In this document: positions 5,060 to 5,162 of the stretch, in pieces
Numbering within the stretch: position 1 is the stretch's first letter
How the letters are laid out: each line of letters starts with the position of its first letter
Source of the DNA: Terriglobales bacterium
Lineage (GTDB): Bacteria > Acidobacteriota > Terriglobia > Terriglobales > Gp1-AA117
Direction of reading: 5' to 3'
Assembly (NCBI GenBank): GCA_030150795.1
Contig: JASLFF010000443.1
Coordinates: forward strand, 1-5,162
Length of the DNA: 5,162 nt
The notes under the pieces: generated by a model
What the model saw: only the letters and a program-made list of their open reading frames with translations
Database searches by the model: none
Told to the model about the DNA's origin: nothing
Program-made: the position numbers and the translations under genes

Positions 5060-5162
5060 ATGCCTAGCCGTAAGAATCCGGTGCCACCGACCCGAGCGGA
5101 ACTCCGTATCTTGAACGCATTATGGGAGTTAAAGTCGGGTACGATTGATGAAATCATTCATC
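5060..5162 (+). CDS. BlaI/MecI/CopY-family transcriptional repressor, N-terminal fragment
   Basis: Only the first 34 codons are in the window and the frame is open to the edge. BlaI/MecI proteins are dimeric winged-helix repressors of about 120-130 residues. They bind promoter dyads and are commonly inactivated through a BlaR1-type membrane metalloprotease sensor. The fragment shows the characteristic start of the DNA-binding domain: PPTRAELRILNALWELKSGTIDEIIH at residues 9-34, matching the family pattern PTxAELxIL..LWE followed by a second helix starting near T-[IV]-x-E. The ATG has no strong ribosome binding site and a short predicted leader. It is divergent from the VWA gene. In such loci the next gene downstream is often a BlaR1/M56 peptidase, which cannot be checked here. 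The family is confident; the ligand and target genes are unknown. Confidence 0.85.
   Translation, partial: MPSRKNPVPPTRAELRILNALWELKSGTIDEIIH

Noticed and set aside
4882..5157. A 91-residue minus-strand open frame across the divergent spacer
   Set aside because: It overlaps the promoter and start of the BlaI-type gene antisense, crosses the direct repeats, and shows no domain-like sequence.

Overview
The window looks like a chromosomal segment from an Acidobacteriota bacterium with moderate GC. The strongest pointer is the gene at 3631-4737, which has the layout of the 'VWFA-related acidobacterial domain' proteins (TIGR03436): an N-terminal beta-rich module followed by a von Willebrand A domain. 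A secreted DUF2541-like protein and a BlaI/MecI-type repressor fit that background. The taxonomic call is inference from protein style, not from a marker gene.

Layout from left to right. A small secreted DUF2541-like protein (15-404, minus) has its own ribosome binding site and a candidate promoter upstream. An integral-membrane acyltransferase-3 (OafA/YrhL type) follows (627-1856, minus; a longer reading to 2015 is less likely). Divergent from it is a small unrecognised gene (2008-2298, plus) that converges on a secreted NlpC/P60-type peptidase with an unassigned C-terminal domain (2348-3508, minus). A 122-base spacer with four copies of a CAGTAA/TTACTG hexamer separates it from the secreted VWA protein (3631-4737, minus). 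A dense 322-base regulatory region (4738-5059) then separates the VWA gene from the 5' end of a divergent BlaI/MecI-family repressor (5060 onward, plus), which is cut off by the window edge.

How they may work together: four of the six genes encode exported or membrane proteins, so the theme is the cell envelope (surface-polymer acylation, peptidoglycan cleavage, a metal-dependent adhesion-type domain). The BlaI-type repressor sits head-to-head with the VWA gene across a region full of dyads and phased direct repeats, so it may control itself and possibly the VWA gene. That link is inference. No RNA genes, insertion sequences, CRISPR arrays or transposition scars were seen. No clearly new system is demonstrable. 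The most unusual items are the 322-base regulatory region, the hexamer cluster at 3580-3646, the Gly/His-rich insertions inside the VWA domain, and the unassigned C-terminal half of the peptidase.
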